From Clostridium sp. (GTDB taxonomy: Bacteria > Bacillota_I > Bacilli_A > RF39 > UBA660): a stretch of 43,971 nt of DNA. Under the pieces are notes generated by a model, which made no database searches, was not told the origin of the DNA, and saw only the letters and a list, made by a program, of their open reading frames with translations. Below, one piece after another: positions 18,365 to 27,561 of the stretch (positions are counted from its first letter, which is position 1; each line of letters begins with the position of its first letter). The stretch is from NCBI GenBank assembly GCA_023665725.1, contig JAMPDH010000010.1:1-43971 (forward strand), read 5' to 3'. A program made the translations under genes and the position numbers.

Positions 18365-19279
18365 TTAATTTCTTAAGTTTTTACTTACAACTTGTATTTG
18401 AACAGTAAGTTGTTTAATGCGTTCCATAATACGTTTTGCTTTAACTTCCTCTACATTATCTTTAGTTATAGCAAAATGCTGCTCAAGACCTTCCAAATCA
18501 AAATTGGAAGTAAAGAATGTTGGCTTTTTTTCTTGCATTCTATATTGTAATAAAGGTCCTAAAATTTCATCACGACTCCATAAAGTTGTATTTTCAGCGC
18601 CAATATCATCTATTAAAAGTAATTCTATTTTTTTTATATATTCATATTTTTCTTTAAAATCACTTGAAAAACTCGATTTTAATTCTCTTAAAAATTCTGG
18701 CCAAAATATAACTGCACTTTTTATATTTTCTTTAGCAAGCTCATTAAATAATGCACAAACTAAATAAGTTTTACCACAGCCAAAGTTTCCATATAAAAAT
18801 ATTCCTTTTTGATTTTTATCTTTTCTATATTCAACTAAAAATTTTTGAATATTTTCAATTGCTTCAAATCTATTCTTATCTTTAATATATATATCTTTAA
18901 TAGAAGCATTATTTAACTCTGATGGTTCATTATATAAATAAGTATTTTTTAAATATTTTGTTTCTTTAACAAGCTCTTTTTTATATTTACATGGTTGATA
19001 GTTAAAATTAAGCTTATTATCTATAACAAATGGTAAATAACAATATCCTGTTATTTCCTGTTTGCATTCCATTATATTTTTACATTTTAAACATTTATCA
19101 TAATTATCTGAACAAGTTTTAAGTGTTGATGTATATTTGCATAATAAATCTTTTTTTAATTTTAATTTATCAGCTATTTTTTTAAATTTATCATCTTTAA
19201 GTGCAATATCAAATTCTTTAGATAAAGATACTTCTTTATTTTCTGACATATCCCTTATTTTATCTTTTAACTCTATCAT
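18365..19279 (-). CDS. dnaI: Primosomal helicase loader DnaI
   Basis: A 304-residue AAA+ ATPase that loads the replicative helicase during initiation in Bacillus-type bacteria. The N-terminal part has a cysteine cluster (C56, C63, C66, C72, C80, C97) matching the zinc-binding helicase-interaction domain of DnaI. The ATPase has Walker A GNFGCGKT (164-171), Walker B LLLIDDIGAE and an arginine-rich C-terminal end. It lies 7 bp after dnaB, the conserved Bacilli order. Confident from both motif content and synteny. Confidence 0.94.
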   Translation of the reverse strand: MIELKDKIRDMSENKEVSLSKEFDIALKDDKFKKIADKLKLKKDLLCKYTSTLKTCSDNYDKCLKCKNIMECKQEITGYCYLPFVIDNKLNFNYQPCKYKKELVKETKYLKNTYLYNEPSELNNASIKDIYIKDKNRFEAIENIQKFLVEYRKDKNQKGIFLYGNFGCGKTYLVCALFNELAKENIKSAVIFWPEFLRELKSSFSSDFKEKYEYIKKIELLLIDDIGAENTTLWSRDEILGPLLQYRMQEKKPTFFTSNFDLEGLEQHFAITKDNVEEVKAKRIMERIKQLTVQIQVVSKNLRN

Positions 19280-19286
19280 ATTTCAC

Positions 19287-20582
19287 CTACTTCATATTTT
19301 TTAACTTGTTTTCGAACTCTCTTTGTTCTTCATCTGTAGCAACATCTTCTTTAATATTTTTACCAAACCACTCCGGCTTTTTCTCAGTAATTTTAGTATT
19401 ACTACTTTTTTTAGTTTTGTATTTTTTAATTACCTTATATTCCTTCTCTGCTATAGACATAGCTTCTTCTACAGTTTTAATATTACTTCTTACCCATTGA
19501 CTAGAAATACTAGTTATAAATGATTCTGTTAATTTATTATTGTTAATTTTTAAAACATAATCAATTAATACATTTACAACTCCCGGATTTAAATTTTGCT
19601 CTATCAAAAGGTATTCTAGTATTTTTAAATCTTTTTTTGTTGGCTTCGTATTATTATTTTTTACATATAAAAAATTATATGGGGATGTTGTTTCAAAGTA
19701 GTAAATCATTTTGGATTTATCTGATATTTCTTTAGTATTTTTTCTTAAATTTTCTGGTTGTGTTTTATATACTATTGTAGGTAGTTTGCCACTATTTTCA
19801 AATGAATAATATTTTCTAGCATTAGTTTTTAAAAGATCAATATCTATTAATTTATCATCACCTATTGAAACAAGAATTATTTCATTGAGTTTTTCTTCAT
19901 CTAAATCATATAAAAATGAAAGTTTTTTTAATATTAATTTAACTTCTTTTGTGATTCTTTTTTTATTTAGCATTTCATCAGGTATTAATTCAAAGATATA
20001 ATCTAAATTAATATTACTATTTACATTAACACTATTTTTATTTATTTTTTTTAAATCCTCATATTCTTCCTGACTTTTATTAGTAACTTCAAATATATCC
20101 GAAAAAGAACAAGTTATATTTTCATATGCATCAAGACTAATTTTTGGTATTTTAAAATATTCAATTAATTTTTTGTGTTCTAAAACACCTATATTATTTA
20201 AAAGTGATATATTAAGTAATGGATTATTAAAAAACTCATAGGCTGACATTGGAGAAAATAATTCATATACATAATTATTTATATCCTCTACTTTTACGTA
20301 AGTTTTCAAAAGACCAATAGCCTCTAATTTTTGTCTTGCATCTACTATGTTATCCAAACTTATTTTCATATTTGACATTAAATTATGATGAGTTGAAATG
20401 TTAGAAAGTATTTCACTTTTATCTAAAAATGACCAAAGTGTAAAAAAAAGTGAAGTTGCTATTGTTCCTATTATAGGTTGATATAGCATAGTAATGATTT
20501 TTCTATCAATTTCAGTTAAAATTGTCTTATTTATTACAATATATGTATCAGCTGGTAAAATAACTTTCTTTTTCAACTCCAT
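19287..20582 (-). CDS. dnaB: Replication initiation and membrane attachment protein DnaB (Bacillus type)
   Basis: About 431 residues. The N-terminal winged helix region (LTEIDRKIITMLYQPIIGTIATSLF) and a C-terminal DnaB/DnaD-type domain (about 305-375, ending SQWVRSNIKTVEEAM) match Bacillus DnaB, which works with DnaD and DnaI to load helicase. This is not the hexameric helicase of the same name in E. coli. The start is uncertain: TTG 20591, two GTGs and ATG 20582 are adjacent in frame, and GGTGGTG overlaps them. I chose the ATG. The C-terminal tail is acidic/Lys-rich. Confidence 0.9.
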   Translation of the reverse strand: MELKKKVILPADTYIVINKTILTEIDRKIITMLYQPIIGTIATSLFFTLWSFLDKSEILSNISTHHNLMSNMKISLDNIVDARQKLEAIGLLKTYVKVEDINNYVYELFSPMSAYEFFNNPLLNISLLNNIGVLEHKKLIEYFKIPKISLDAYENITCSFSDIFEVTNKSQEEYEDLKKINKNSVNVNSNINLDYIFELIPDEMLNKKRITKEVKLILKKLSFLYDLDEEKLNEIILVSIGDDKLIDIDLLKTNARKYYSFENSGKLPTIVYKTQPENLRKNTKEISDKSKMIYYFETTSPYNFLYVKNNNTKPTKKDLKILEYLLIEQNLNPGVVNVLIDYVLKINNNKLTESFITSISSQWVRSNIKTVEEAMSIAEKEYKVIKKYKTKKSSNTKITEKKPEWFGKNIKEDVATDEEQREFENKLKNMK

Positions 20583-20640
20583 CACCACCAAGTATTAATA
20601 TAATTTTAACATATTATATATATATTTGAAAAGTAATTTA

Positions 20641-20668
20641 TAAAAAAATAGATAAAATAATTATCTAT
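20641..20668 (-). terminator. Terminator of the rnc-yebC unit
   Basis: A perfect 8-bp stem ATAGATAA (20648-20655) / TTATCTAT (20661-20668) with a 5-nt loop. In the minus direction it is followed by seven T residues. Confidence 0.88.
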
Positions 20669-21381
20669 AATTGTACATTATGATAAACATGTTGTACATC
20701 TTCTACTTCATCAAGTAAATCTAATACACGTTTAAATGTATCTAAATCTTCTCCCGATAATGTGACTTTCTCTTTTGGTAATTTACTTATTTCGTCTATT
20801 TCAAATTGTACATTAGTAAAATTAATAGAAATTACGTCTTTTATCTTAAATAAATCTTGTGGATTTCCATATATAACTACAATACCATCTTCTGTTTCTA
20901 TATCTTGTATATCTATATCATTCTCTATTAACTTATCCATTACATCTTCTTCATTTAAATCTTTTACACCAACTATACATAAATTATCATAATTATATGA
21001 AACACTTCCAATACTTCCCATTTTAATATGACATTTATTCACAACTGCTCTTAAACTACTTACGCTTCTATTTAAATTATCAGTTAAACAATCAACTATT
21101 AATGTAGAACCAGCTGGCCCAAACATTTCATAAGTTGCTTCTTGATATGAATCATCAACTCCACTATTAACCTTATCAATAGCACGTTTTATAATGTCTC
21201 CTGGAACTTGTTCTTTTTTTGCTCTTTCTACTAATCTTTTTAAACTAGCATTAGCTTCCATACTAGTTCCTCCATTTTTAGCAGATAAATATATCTCCTT
21301 TGCATACATAGAATAAAGTTTTCCACGTGCTGCCCCAGTTTTTTGTATACTTGCCTTTCTTACTTCATATGCTCTTCCCAT
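20665..21381 (-). CDS. YebC/TACO1-family protein (YeeI-like)
   Basis: A 238-residue protein of the YebC family. The N-terminus MGRAYEVRKASIQKTGAARG resembles the MGRAHEVR start of the Bacillus YeeI branch rather than MAGHSKW of classical YebC. Family members were annotated as transcription regulators. Work on mitochondrial TACO1 and the bacterial YebC2 branch points to translation, helping ribosomes at proline-rich stretches. Soluble, full length, three-domain. It sits 17 bp after rnc in the same transcript. Confidence 0.92.
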   Translation of the reverse strand: MGRAYEVRKASIQKTGAARGKLYSMYAKEIYLSAKNGGTSMEANASLKRLVERAKKEQVPGDIIKRAIDKVNSGVDDSYQEATYEMFGPAGSTLIVDCLTDNLNRSVSSLRAVVNKCHIKMGSIGSVSYNYDNLCIVGVKDLNEEDVMDKLIENDIDIQDIETEDGIVVIYGNPQDLFKIKDVISINFTNVQFEIDEISKLPKEKVTLSGEDLDTFKRVLDLLDEVEDVQHVYHNVQL

Positions 21382-21398
21382 AAAATTTTCCCTTCTTT

Positions 21399-22064
21399 CT
21401 AACTATTTTGAGCTTTTTTCAAAGCATCTTTTGCAGCTTCTTGCTCTGCTTCTTTCTTACTGTGCGCTACTCCTTTGCCATAAATAATATCATCTATTTT
21501 AACAATAGCTTCAAATGTTTTATTATGTGATGGCCCTTCTTCATTTACAATAACATATTCTAAACTTCTTTTATCAGTTTGAACAAATTCTTGTAAAATT
21601 GATTTATAATCACTAAAAAAATCAATTTTTTTATTTTCAATTAAAGGTATTATATTTTTATAAATAAATTTATTTACAAAATCAATTCCTTGATCTAAAA
21701 ACATTGCACCTATAAATGATTCAAATATGTCAGCAACTATTGCTTTTCTATTTCTACCGCCTGTTTCTTCTTCTCCATGACCTAAAAGTAAATATTCATT
21801 TAATTTTAACATAGTTGAATATTCATATAATGCATTTTCACATACATAATGACTTCTAAGTTTTGTCATTTCCCCTTCTTCATATTCTGTATTTTTATAT
21901 AAATATTCACTCATTATAAGTTCTAAAACTGCATCACCTAAATACTCCAATCTTTCATAACTTTCAGTTTGATTTTCATTTGCATATGATGTATGTGTGA
22001 ATGCTTTTTTATATAATGATTTATGATTTGGTATTATTCCATGTTGATTCAATAATTCTTCCAT
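21399..22064 (-). CDS. rnc: Ribonuclease III
   Basis: A 221-residue double-strand-specific endonuclease that matures rRNA and trims structured mRNAs. The signature ERLEYLGDAVLEL (about 37-49), with its catalytic acidic residues, and the second acidic site ADIFESFIGAMFLD are intact. The C-terminal double-stranded RNA-binding domain (about 150-218) ends KKEAEQEAAKDALKKA. The frame is open to a GTG at 22073, but the ATG at 22064 has AGGTGG at proper spacing. It is normally next to smc or acpP; here it is followed by yebC. Confidence 0.95.
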   Translation of the reverse strand: MEELLNQHGIIPNHKSLYKKAFTHTSYANENQTESYERLEYLGDAVLELIMSEYLYKNTEYEEGEMTKLRSHYVCENALYEYSTMLKLNEYLLLGHGEEETGGRNRKAIVADIFESFIGAMFLDQGIDFVNKFIYKNIIPLIENKKIDFFSDYKSILQEFVQTDKRSLEYVIVNEEGPSHNKTFEAIVKIDDIIYGKGVAHSKKEAEQEAAKDALKKAQNS

Positions 22065-22152
22065 TTTTACCACCTATACAATATTATACCAAATTTTTAC
22101 AAAAGAGAATAAGAAATTTATTTTTATTATAAATCTTTATAAAAGTTTCTAT

Positions 22153-22179
22153 AAAAAAAGACAGTTTATTACTACTGTC
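22153..22179 (-). terminator. Terminator of the WG-repeat gene
   Basis: A 6-bp stem GACAGT (22160-22165) / ACTGTC (22174-22179) with an 8-nt loop, followed in the minus direction by seven T residues. Confidence 0.82.
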
Positions 22180-23047
22180 CATATTTATTTTTACTTACTT
22201 TTTTTACTTTTACTTTAGTTCTTTCTTTATCATCAAATTTTCTAATTTCTTTTTCAAATAATATATTAAATTGTTGTCGTAAATTTTTTAAACTTTCTTT
22301 TAGTTTTGACATTGATGGTTCGGCTAAATGAATAGTTGATTTACCAATTTTAATATCACAACAATAATCAAAAAGTGATATGTTCGTATTTCCCTCTCTA
22401 TCTATAAACGAATAAATTCTATCCTTATTCTGGACAAGCGCTAAGCCGTCATTAAAATTAGCAGCATCATATTGACATGGGATTACTTCTTTTCCTTCTT
22501 TATTTACATAGCCATAAAGACCTTGTTCATTTTTAACAGCTGCTAAACCTTCGTTAAAATCATCAGCAAAATTATATTGACATGAGATTACTTCTTTTCC
22601 TTCTTTATTTATATAGCCATAAAGACCTTGTTCATTTTTAACACGTGCTAGGCCATCATTAAAACCATAAGCATATCTATACTTACATTGAATTACTTCT
22701 GTTCCTTCTTTATTTATATAACCCCAAAGACCTTGTTTATTTTTAACACATGCTAGGCCATCATTAAAATCATAAGCAGCATCATATTGACATGGGATTA
22801 CTTCTGTTCCTTCTTTATTTATATAGCCATAAAGACCTTGTTCATTTTCAACACGTCCTAAGCCTTCTTTTAAATCATCAGCAAAATTATATTGACATGG
22901 AATTATTTCTTTTCCTTCTTTATTTATATAACCCCAAAGAGCTTGTTCATTTTTAACACGTGCTAGGTCATCATTAAATTCAGATATTCCAATATACCTT
23001 TGCTGTATATAAATTCCTGTTGAAATTTCATTACATTCTTTATCCAT
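22172..23047 (-). CDS. WG-repeat protein
   Basis: A 291-residue protein made mainly of six 34-35-residue WG-type repeats (about 33-230) of the form NEQGLYGYINKEGKEVIPCQY...FNDGLA-VK, in which W alternates with Y (GLWGYI / GLYGYI). The C-terminal 60 residues are charged, and Lys-rich at the end, with no repeat. No signal peptide or membrane segment is seen, so it is probably cytoplasmic unless exported by another route. WG repeats are thought to form beta-propeller or binding surfaces; the target is unknown. AGGAGG ribosome binding site, own promoter and terminator: a single-gene unit. Confidence 0.9.
   Translation of the reverse strand: MDKECNEISTGIYIQQRYIGISEFNDDLARVKNEQALWGYINKEGKEIIPCQYNFADDLKEGLGRVENEQGLYGYINKEGTEVIPCQYDAAYDFNDGLACVKNKQGLWGYINKEGTEVIQCKYRYAYGFNDGLARVKNEQGLYGYINKEGKEVISCQYNFADDFNEGLAAVKNEQGLYGYVNKEGKEVIPCQYDAANFNDGLALVQNKDRIYSFIDREGNTNISLFDYCCDIKIGKSTIHLAEPSMSKLKESLKNLRQQFNILFEKEIRKFDDKERTKVKVKKVSKNKYGQ
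22370..22951 (-). repeat. Tandem ~105-bp coding repeats in the WG gene
   Basis: About five to six units of 105 bp (one of 102). Long identical blocks recur at the DNA level (for example the sense text encoding KNEQGLYGYINKEG), so units have probably been duplicated or homogenised by recombination. Confidence 0.75.
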
Positions 23048-23072
23048 ATAAAACCTCCTTTAAATTTATTTT

Positions 23073-23101
23073 ATTCTATATTTTTTTAATTAATATGTCA
23101 A
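23073..23101 (-). promoter_or_regulatory. Promoter of the WG-repeat gene
   Basis: -35 TTGACA (23096-23101), 17-bp spacer, -10 TAGAAT (23073-23078), 25 bp before the ATG. Confidence 0.8.
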
Positions 23102-23126
23102 TTGTTTTAATGATTTTTTAAATAAA

Positions 23127-23155
23127 TTTACTTTTATTATTTTTTTTAGTATAAT
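23127..23155 (+). promoter_or_regulatory. Promoter of yidD and the TroA-like gene
   Basis: -35 TTTACT (23127-23132), 17-bp spacer, -10 TATAAT (23150-23155), followed by GGTG and ATG 23171. Confidence 0.7.
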
Positions 23156-23170
23156 TATTTTGGTGAATAT

Positions 23171-23392
23171 ATGAAATATATTTTAATTGGTTTCATTGGA
23201 GTATATCAAATGATGCCTTTAAAAAGTCATGGAATGTGCAAATACATACCTAGTTGCTCTAATTATGCAATTGATGCTATCAATAAATATGGTAGCATTA
23301 AAGGAATGATTTTAAGTATTAAAAGAGTACTTAGATGTAATCCAAAATCATTAGGTGGGTATGATCCAGTACCAGAAAGGAAAATAAAATGA
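23171..23392 (+). CDS. yidD: Membrane protein insertion efficiency factor YidD
   Basis: A 73-residue protein with the complete family pattern: an N-terminal hydrophobic helix, the core [17 protein letters not shown] (25-41), the KR-LRCNP block (51-57) and the C-terminal GGYDPVPE. YidD assists YidC-dependent insertion at the inner face of the membrane. It usually lies between rnpA and yidC near the origin. Here it is detached and overlaps the next gene by four bases (ATGA), forming a pair with a metal-binding-protein-like lipoprotein. Confidence 0.93.
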   Translation: MKYILIGFIGVYQMMPLKSHGMCKYIPSCSNYAIDAINKYGSIKGMILSIKRVLRCNPKSLGGYDPVPERKIK

Positions 23393-24249
23393 AAAAAGTT
23401 TTTATATTATTTTTAATACCATTTATTTTATGTGGATGTTTTAAAAAAGATACTATGGAGGATATAACTATATATACATCTTATTATCCTATTGAATTTA
23501 TAACTACTAATCTTTATGGAAATAATAGTGAAATTTATAGTATTTATCCAGATGGTACTAATCCAGATGAAAGAACACTTACTGATAAGCAAATACAAGA
23601 TTATTCTAACAGCAATTTATTTATTTTTTCAGGATTAAGTGATGAAAAAAATTATTTATACGATATGTTAAAATATAATAGAGATTTAAAAATTATAGAT
23701 AGTACATTGAGTATGCAGAAAAACCCTTTATACGGCAATAAAATTGAAGAACTATGGTTAGATCCTAATAACCTTCTTATGATAGCACGTAATATAAAAG
23801 ATGGTCTTGATGAATATATAACAAATTACTATTTAAAAAACGAAATTGAAAATAATTATAATACATTAAAAATAGAGCTTTCTAAATTATCTGCAACTCT
23901 TCATTCGATATCAGAAATTTCAGATGATCCTACTTTAGTTGTTTCAAATGATGTATTTAAGTTTTTAGAAAATTATGGTTTTACTATTTATTCTCTAGAA
24001 CAAAGCGATGAAAAAACAATTACCGAGGTTTCGAAACTAATGAAGGATGAAAAAATAAGTTACATTTTTGCTCTTCCTACGGATGAATCAACTGATGTAA
24101 TCAATAATTTGGTTGATACCTATAAAGTTGAAATAATAACTATAGACAGTTTATCGACTATAAGTAGAGATGATAGAGATAATAAAGAGGACTATATTTC
24201 AATAATGAAAAAAAATATAGATTTAATAAAAGAAGAAATATTTGAGTAA
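23389..24249 (+). CDS. TroA/ZnuA-like lipoprotein lacking the histidine metal ligands
   Basis: A 286-residue lipoprotein (signal with lipobox LCGC, C17) of the cluster A-I solute-binding fold. Alignment by eye: the DPHxYxP block is NPDERTLTD (D60 replaces His); the HVWLDP block is EELWLDP (E121 replaces His); the SHDAF block is SNDVF (N187 replaces His); and the last acidic ligand seems kept (D253). The canonical three-His site of Zn/Mn binding proteins is thus D/E/N/D. No ABC permease or ATPase of the Znu type is beside it. It may bind another ion or ligand, or act as an adapter. Overlap with yidD implies coupled translation. Confidence 0.8.
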   Translation: MKKVFILFLIPFILCGCFKKDTMEDITIYTSYYPIEFITTNLYGNNSEIYSIYPDGTNPDERTLTDKQIQDYSNSNLFIFSGLSDEKNYLYDMLKYNRDLKIIDSTLSMQKNPLYGNKIEELWLDPNNLLMIARNIKDGLDEYITNYYLKNEIENNYNTLKIELSKLSATLHSISEISDDPTLVVSNDVFKFLENYGFTIYSLEQSDEKTITEVSKLMKDEKISYIFALPTDESTDVINNLVDTYKVEIITIDSLSTISRDDRDNKEDYISIMKKNIDLIKEEIFE

Positions 24250-24262
24250 ATATTTCTTCTTT
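24229..24262. terminator. Bidirectional terminator
   Basis: A 15-bp perfect stem (24229-24243 with 24248-24262) and a 4-nt loop between the convergent genes 23389-24249 and 24261-25199. Both strands have T-rich tails. Confidence 0.85.
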
Positions 24263-25199
24263 AATTTTCTATATCCATTTTAGAACTGTACCAATATATT
24301 TTATCATTTTGTTTTAAATATGTGTGAATATATTTTTGTCCATATTTTTCTACAAGTTTATCACTATTTAATTCTTGTAAATTATTTATAAAATCTTCAC
24401 TATTTGCACATATTTTAGTCATATCATTATTTACATAACAAATTTGATTTTTAGTATCATACTTCAAAAATTTATCATATATAATTACCCTATCATCTAA
24501 TTCTTTATAATCTACTAATGAAGTTAAAATTTTATATGAATTATTATTTTCTTTTATTAAATCGCAGTTATAATTATTATTCTCATCTTTAGTACAACTT
24601 ATATTACCATAAGTATAATTGTCACTTATTAAATCAATATTACCATATTTTTCTCTTAATAAATTATAAGCATCATTCAAATGAACTTTATATACATTAC
24701 ATGGATATGATAAATCTATTTGGCATTTCCCTGGGGATTCTGTAGTTACTAATAAAGTAAATAGAAAATCTGTACTTATAGAGTTTTTTGTTATTTCACT
24801 TTCTGAATAAAACGGTAAATCATAACTATTTAAAGTAATGTAGCTATATAACTTCTTAATATCAGAAAAAGATAAAGCTAATGTTTGCTCTTCACTATTT
24901 TTATTTGAGTTATCCTTTAAATTAATATACAATCCATAAATTATACAAACAAATGCGCATATTAATATAAATGTTTGAAATATATTTTTAGATGTGTATC
25001 TTTTTGTATTTGAAATATTTTTATTATGATTACTAACCTCTTCAAAGTCATCATTCATGTCACTTTCAAGGCCTATACTATCTGGTAAAGTCTTTTTATT
25101 TATATTTTGTTTTAAATTAGTTTCATTTTTTATACTACTTTCTTTAGAAGTTTTATTCTTAGTAATCTTATTTTTACTATTTTCTTTATTATTTGCCAT
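24261..25199 (-). CDS. Uncharacterised single-pass membrane protein downstream of ftsK
   Basis: 312 residues. A highly charged, Asn/Lys-rich cytoplasmic N-terminus (1-70) precedes one membrane helix (about 72-92, TFILICAFVCIIYGLYI). The outer domain of about 215 residues follows, with six cysteines (starting CQIDLSYPC near 180) that may form disulfides. No family is recognised. It begins two bases after the ftsK stop, with a GGAGG site inside the ftsK end, so it is co-transcribed with the DNA translocase. A division or envelope role is possible only from this position. Confidence 0.8.
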   Translation of the reverse strand: MANNKENSKNKITKNKTSKESSIKNETNLKQNINKKTLPDSIGLESDMNDDFEEVSNHNKNISNTKRYTSKNIFQTFILICAFVCIIYGLYINLKDNSNKNSEEQTLALSFSDIKKLYSYITLNSYDLPFYSESEITKNSISTDFLFTLLVTTESPGKCQIDLSYPCNVYKVHLNDAYNLLREKYGNIDLISDNYTYGNISCTKDENNNYNCDLIKENNNSYKILTSLVDYKELDDRVIIYDKFLKYDTKNQICYVNNDMTKICANSEDFINNLQELNSDKLVEKYGQKYIHTYLKQNDKIYWYSSKMDIEN

Positions 25200-25201
25200 G
25201 C

Positions 25202-27412
25202 TTAATCCTCCTTATCTAATTTAACCAATACCTCTCTAGGTTTAGAACCATTTTGAGGTCCTACTATTCCTCTTTCTTCAAGTAAATCTATGCATCTTGC
25301 TGCCCTGTTATAACCTAATCTAAATCTTCTTTGTAAAAGTGAGGCACTTGCCTTACCTTGTGTTACAACAAATTCTACTATCTCATTATATAAAGGTTCC
25401 TCTGCATCTGCTGATTTAGAATCATCATCTACCATTGTTGTTGCATTCATTTCTTCATCATCCATTAAAAATGTTTCATCATATCTAGCCTTTTGTTGGG
25501 CTATTGTATAATCAACTACTTTTTTAATATCATCATCAGATATAAATGTTCCTTGAACTCTTATAGGAGTATTCTCCCCTTGCGGTAGAAATAACATATC
25601 TCCTTTTCCAAGTAATTTTTCAGCACCAGTCATATCTAATATTGTTCTAGAATCTATACTAGATGAAACCGCAAATGAAATACGTGAAGGAATATTAGCT
25701 TTTACAACACCAGTAATTACATCTGTAGATGGTCTTTGAGTCGCAACAATTAAATGAATTCCAGCAGCTCTTGCCATCTGGGTTATTCTCATAATAGAAT
25801 CTTCTACTTCTTTAGCAGCAACAAGCATTAAATCAGCAAGTTCATCTATTATTACTACTATAAATGGTAATTTTTTAGTTTTTTCATTATCAGAAAGATT
25901 CTCATTTTTCTTATCAATATATGCATTATATCCAGCTATATTTTTTGTTCCACTTGCTTCAAACATATCATATCTTTTTTCCATCTCAACTACTATTTTC
26001 TTAAGTGCAATATTTGCTTTTCTAGCATCAGTTACAACAGGTGTAAGTAAATGTGGAACACCATTATACATACTAAGTTCTACTTTTTTAGGATCTACAA
26101 GTACAAATTTAACTTCATCAGGCTTTGATCTCATTAATATTGAAACTATTATACTATTTATACAAACTGATTTACCACTTCCTGTTGATCCTGCAACCAA
26201 AAGATGAGGTGTTTTATTGATTTCACAATAAATAGGTTTTCCCATTATATTTTTACCAAGTGTAACTGCAAGTTTACTTTCACACATATTACTTGGAATT
26301 GCCTCTATTATTTCTCTTACAGTTACCATAGATATAGATTTATTAGGAATTTCAATTCCTATAGTACTTTTACCTGGGATAGGAGCTTGGATACGTACAT
26401 CCTTAGCTGCTAAAGATAATGCTATTTCTCTATTAAGTGACAAAATTTTACTTACTTTAGTCCCTGCTTTTATTTCCATTTCATATTGTGTAACAGCAGG
26501 ACCAACATTAACTGCTACAACATGTCCTTCTATGTTAAAATCTTTAAATACATTTTTTAATGTTTCTGCAGTTTTTGTTATTTCTTCTTTAGTAATGGTT
26601 CTTTCTTTTTTACCAGGTGCAGTTAATATTGAAATAGGTGGACATTTATACCCTGTATTTTCTATATATTCTTCCTCTGTTTTATATACTACCTCTTCTT
26701 TATTTTCTTCTTTTTCTTGTTCCTTTTGTTCATCACTTTGGTGTATAAGTTCATCTACACTAGAAATTATAACTTTATTATCATTCTCATATTCGTTTGC
26801 AATTTTTGATATTTCTTTTTTCTCTTTATTAAGTTTATCATGATTTACAATATTTTTTATCTTCTTCTTGCTAGAAGATATAACGTCATAAATAGATAAG
26901 CCTGTAAACATTATAAGTCCACATATTATAAGAGCAATACATACTATATTTGTTCCTTCAATAGTAAACATTTTTACAAATAAAGTTCCAAATAGAGCAC
27001 CTATCATTCCACCACCTTGTAAGACTTGTGCTCCTTGTATATATGCAAGTAAATTATCTAATGTACTACCTAAAATATTACTTACTTCTATATTTAATTG
27101 TTTTATATAACTCATATGCATAAGTATTAAAAATGAAATAACCATTACATAAAGACCAACTAGCTTTGATGTAAAAAAAACTGGTTCTTCTCTTTTTACG
27201 ATTATATACCCTCCAACTACAAATAGTGCAGCAAGCAATATATTATTAGCTGTTCCTACAAAAAAACCTGCAAACCCACTTATAAATATACCGACAGGTC
27301 CAAATTTACATATTCCTATTATACCTAAAAGTATAAGTAAAATTCCAATTACTTCTACTTTGTATCCTTTACTTGTTTTATTTTCATCTTTACGTTTTTT
27401 CTTTTTTGGCAT
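25202..27412 (-). CDS. ftsK: DNA translocase FtsK/SpoIIIE
   Basis: A 736-residue membrane-anchored DNA pump that moves chromosomes through the division septum. About four to five N-terminal helices (20-175) are followed by a short charged linker with a Glu-rich run, as in SpoIIIE/SftA-type proteins. The motor has Walker A GSTGSGKS (about 408-415) and Walker B VVIIDELADLM. The C-terminal gamma winged helix (ASLLQRRFRLGYNRAARCID) reads KOPS/SRS-type signals. I start at ATG 27412, which has CGGAGGG at good spacing, rather than at 27439. Promoter at 27444-27472. Confidence 0.96.
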   Translation of the reverse strand: MPKKKKRKDENKTSKGYKVEVIGILLILLGIIGICKFGPVGIFISGFAGFFVGTANNILLAALFVVGGYIIVKREEPVFFTSKLVGLYVMVISFLILMHMSYIKQLNIEVSNILGSTLDNLLAYIQGAQVLQGGGMIGALFGTLFVKMFTIEGTNIVCIALIICGLIMFTGLSIYDVISSSKKKIKNIVNHDKLNKEKKEISKIANEYENDNKVIISSVDELIHQSDEQKEQEKEENKEEVVYKTEEEYIENTGYKCPPISILTAPGKKERTITKEEITKTAETLKNVFKDFNIEGHVVAVNVGPAVTQYEMEIKAGTKVSKILSLNREIALSLAAKDVRIQAPIPGKSTIGIEIPNKSISMVTVREIIEAIPSNMCESKLAVTLGKNIMGKPIYCEINKTPHLLVAGSTGSGKSVCINSIIVSILMRSKPDEVKFVLVDPKKVELSMYNGVPHLLTPVVTDARKANIALKKIVVEMEKRYDMFEASGTKNIAGYNAYIDKKNENLSDNEKTKKLPFIVVIIDELADLMLVAAKEVEDSIMRITQMARAAGIHLIVATQRPSTDVITGVVKANIPSRISFAVSSSIDSRTILDMTGAEKLLGKGDMLFLPQGENTPIRVQGTFISDDDIKKVVDYTIAQQKARYDETFLMDDEEMNATTMVDDDSKSADAEEPLYNEIVEFVVTQGKASASLLQRRFRLGYNRAARCIDLLEERGIVGPQNGSKPREVLVKLDKED

Positions 27413-27443
27413 GAAAGTCCCTCCGATTATCATATACATTTTA

Positions 27444-27472
27444 ATTATAACACGTATGAATTAATAAGTAAA
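27444..27472 (-). promoter_or_regulatory. Promoter of ftsK
   Basis: -35 TTTACT (27467-27472), 17-bp spacer, -10 TATAAT (27444-27449). Confidence 0.75.
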
Positions 27473-27520
27473 TTGATGTAATTTATATTTTACACATGTT
27501 TTTTATAAATAAATATCTAA

Positions 27521-27549
27521 AAAATTCACATTAATATTATGTGAATTTT
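27521..27549 (-). terminator. Terminator of glyA-folD
   Basis: A perfect 11-bp stem AAAATTCACAT (27521-27531) / ATGTGAATTTT (27539-27549) with a 7-nt loop and a T-run in the minus direction. Confidence 0.87.
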
Positions 27550-27561
27550 ATTACTAAAATT

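Noticed and set aside
22370-22951. CRISPR-like array
   Set aside because: The repeats are about 105 bp, in frame and code WG repeats; there are no unique spacers.
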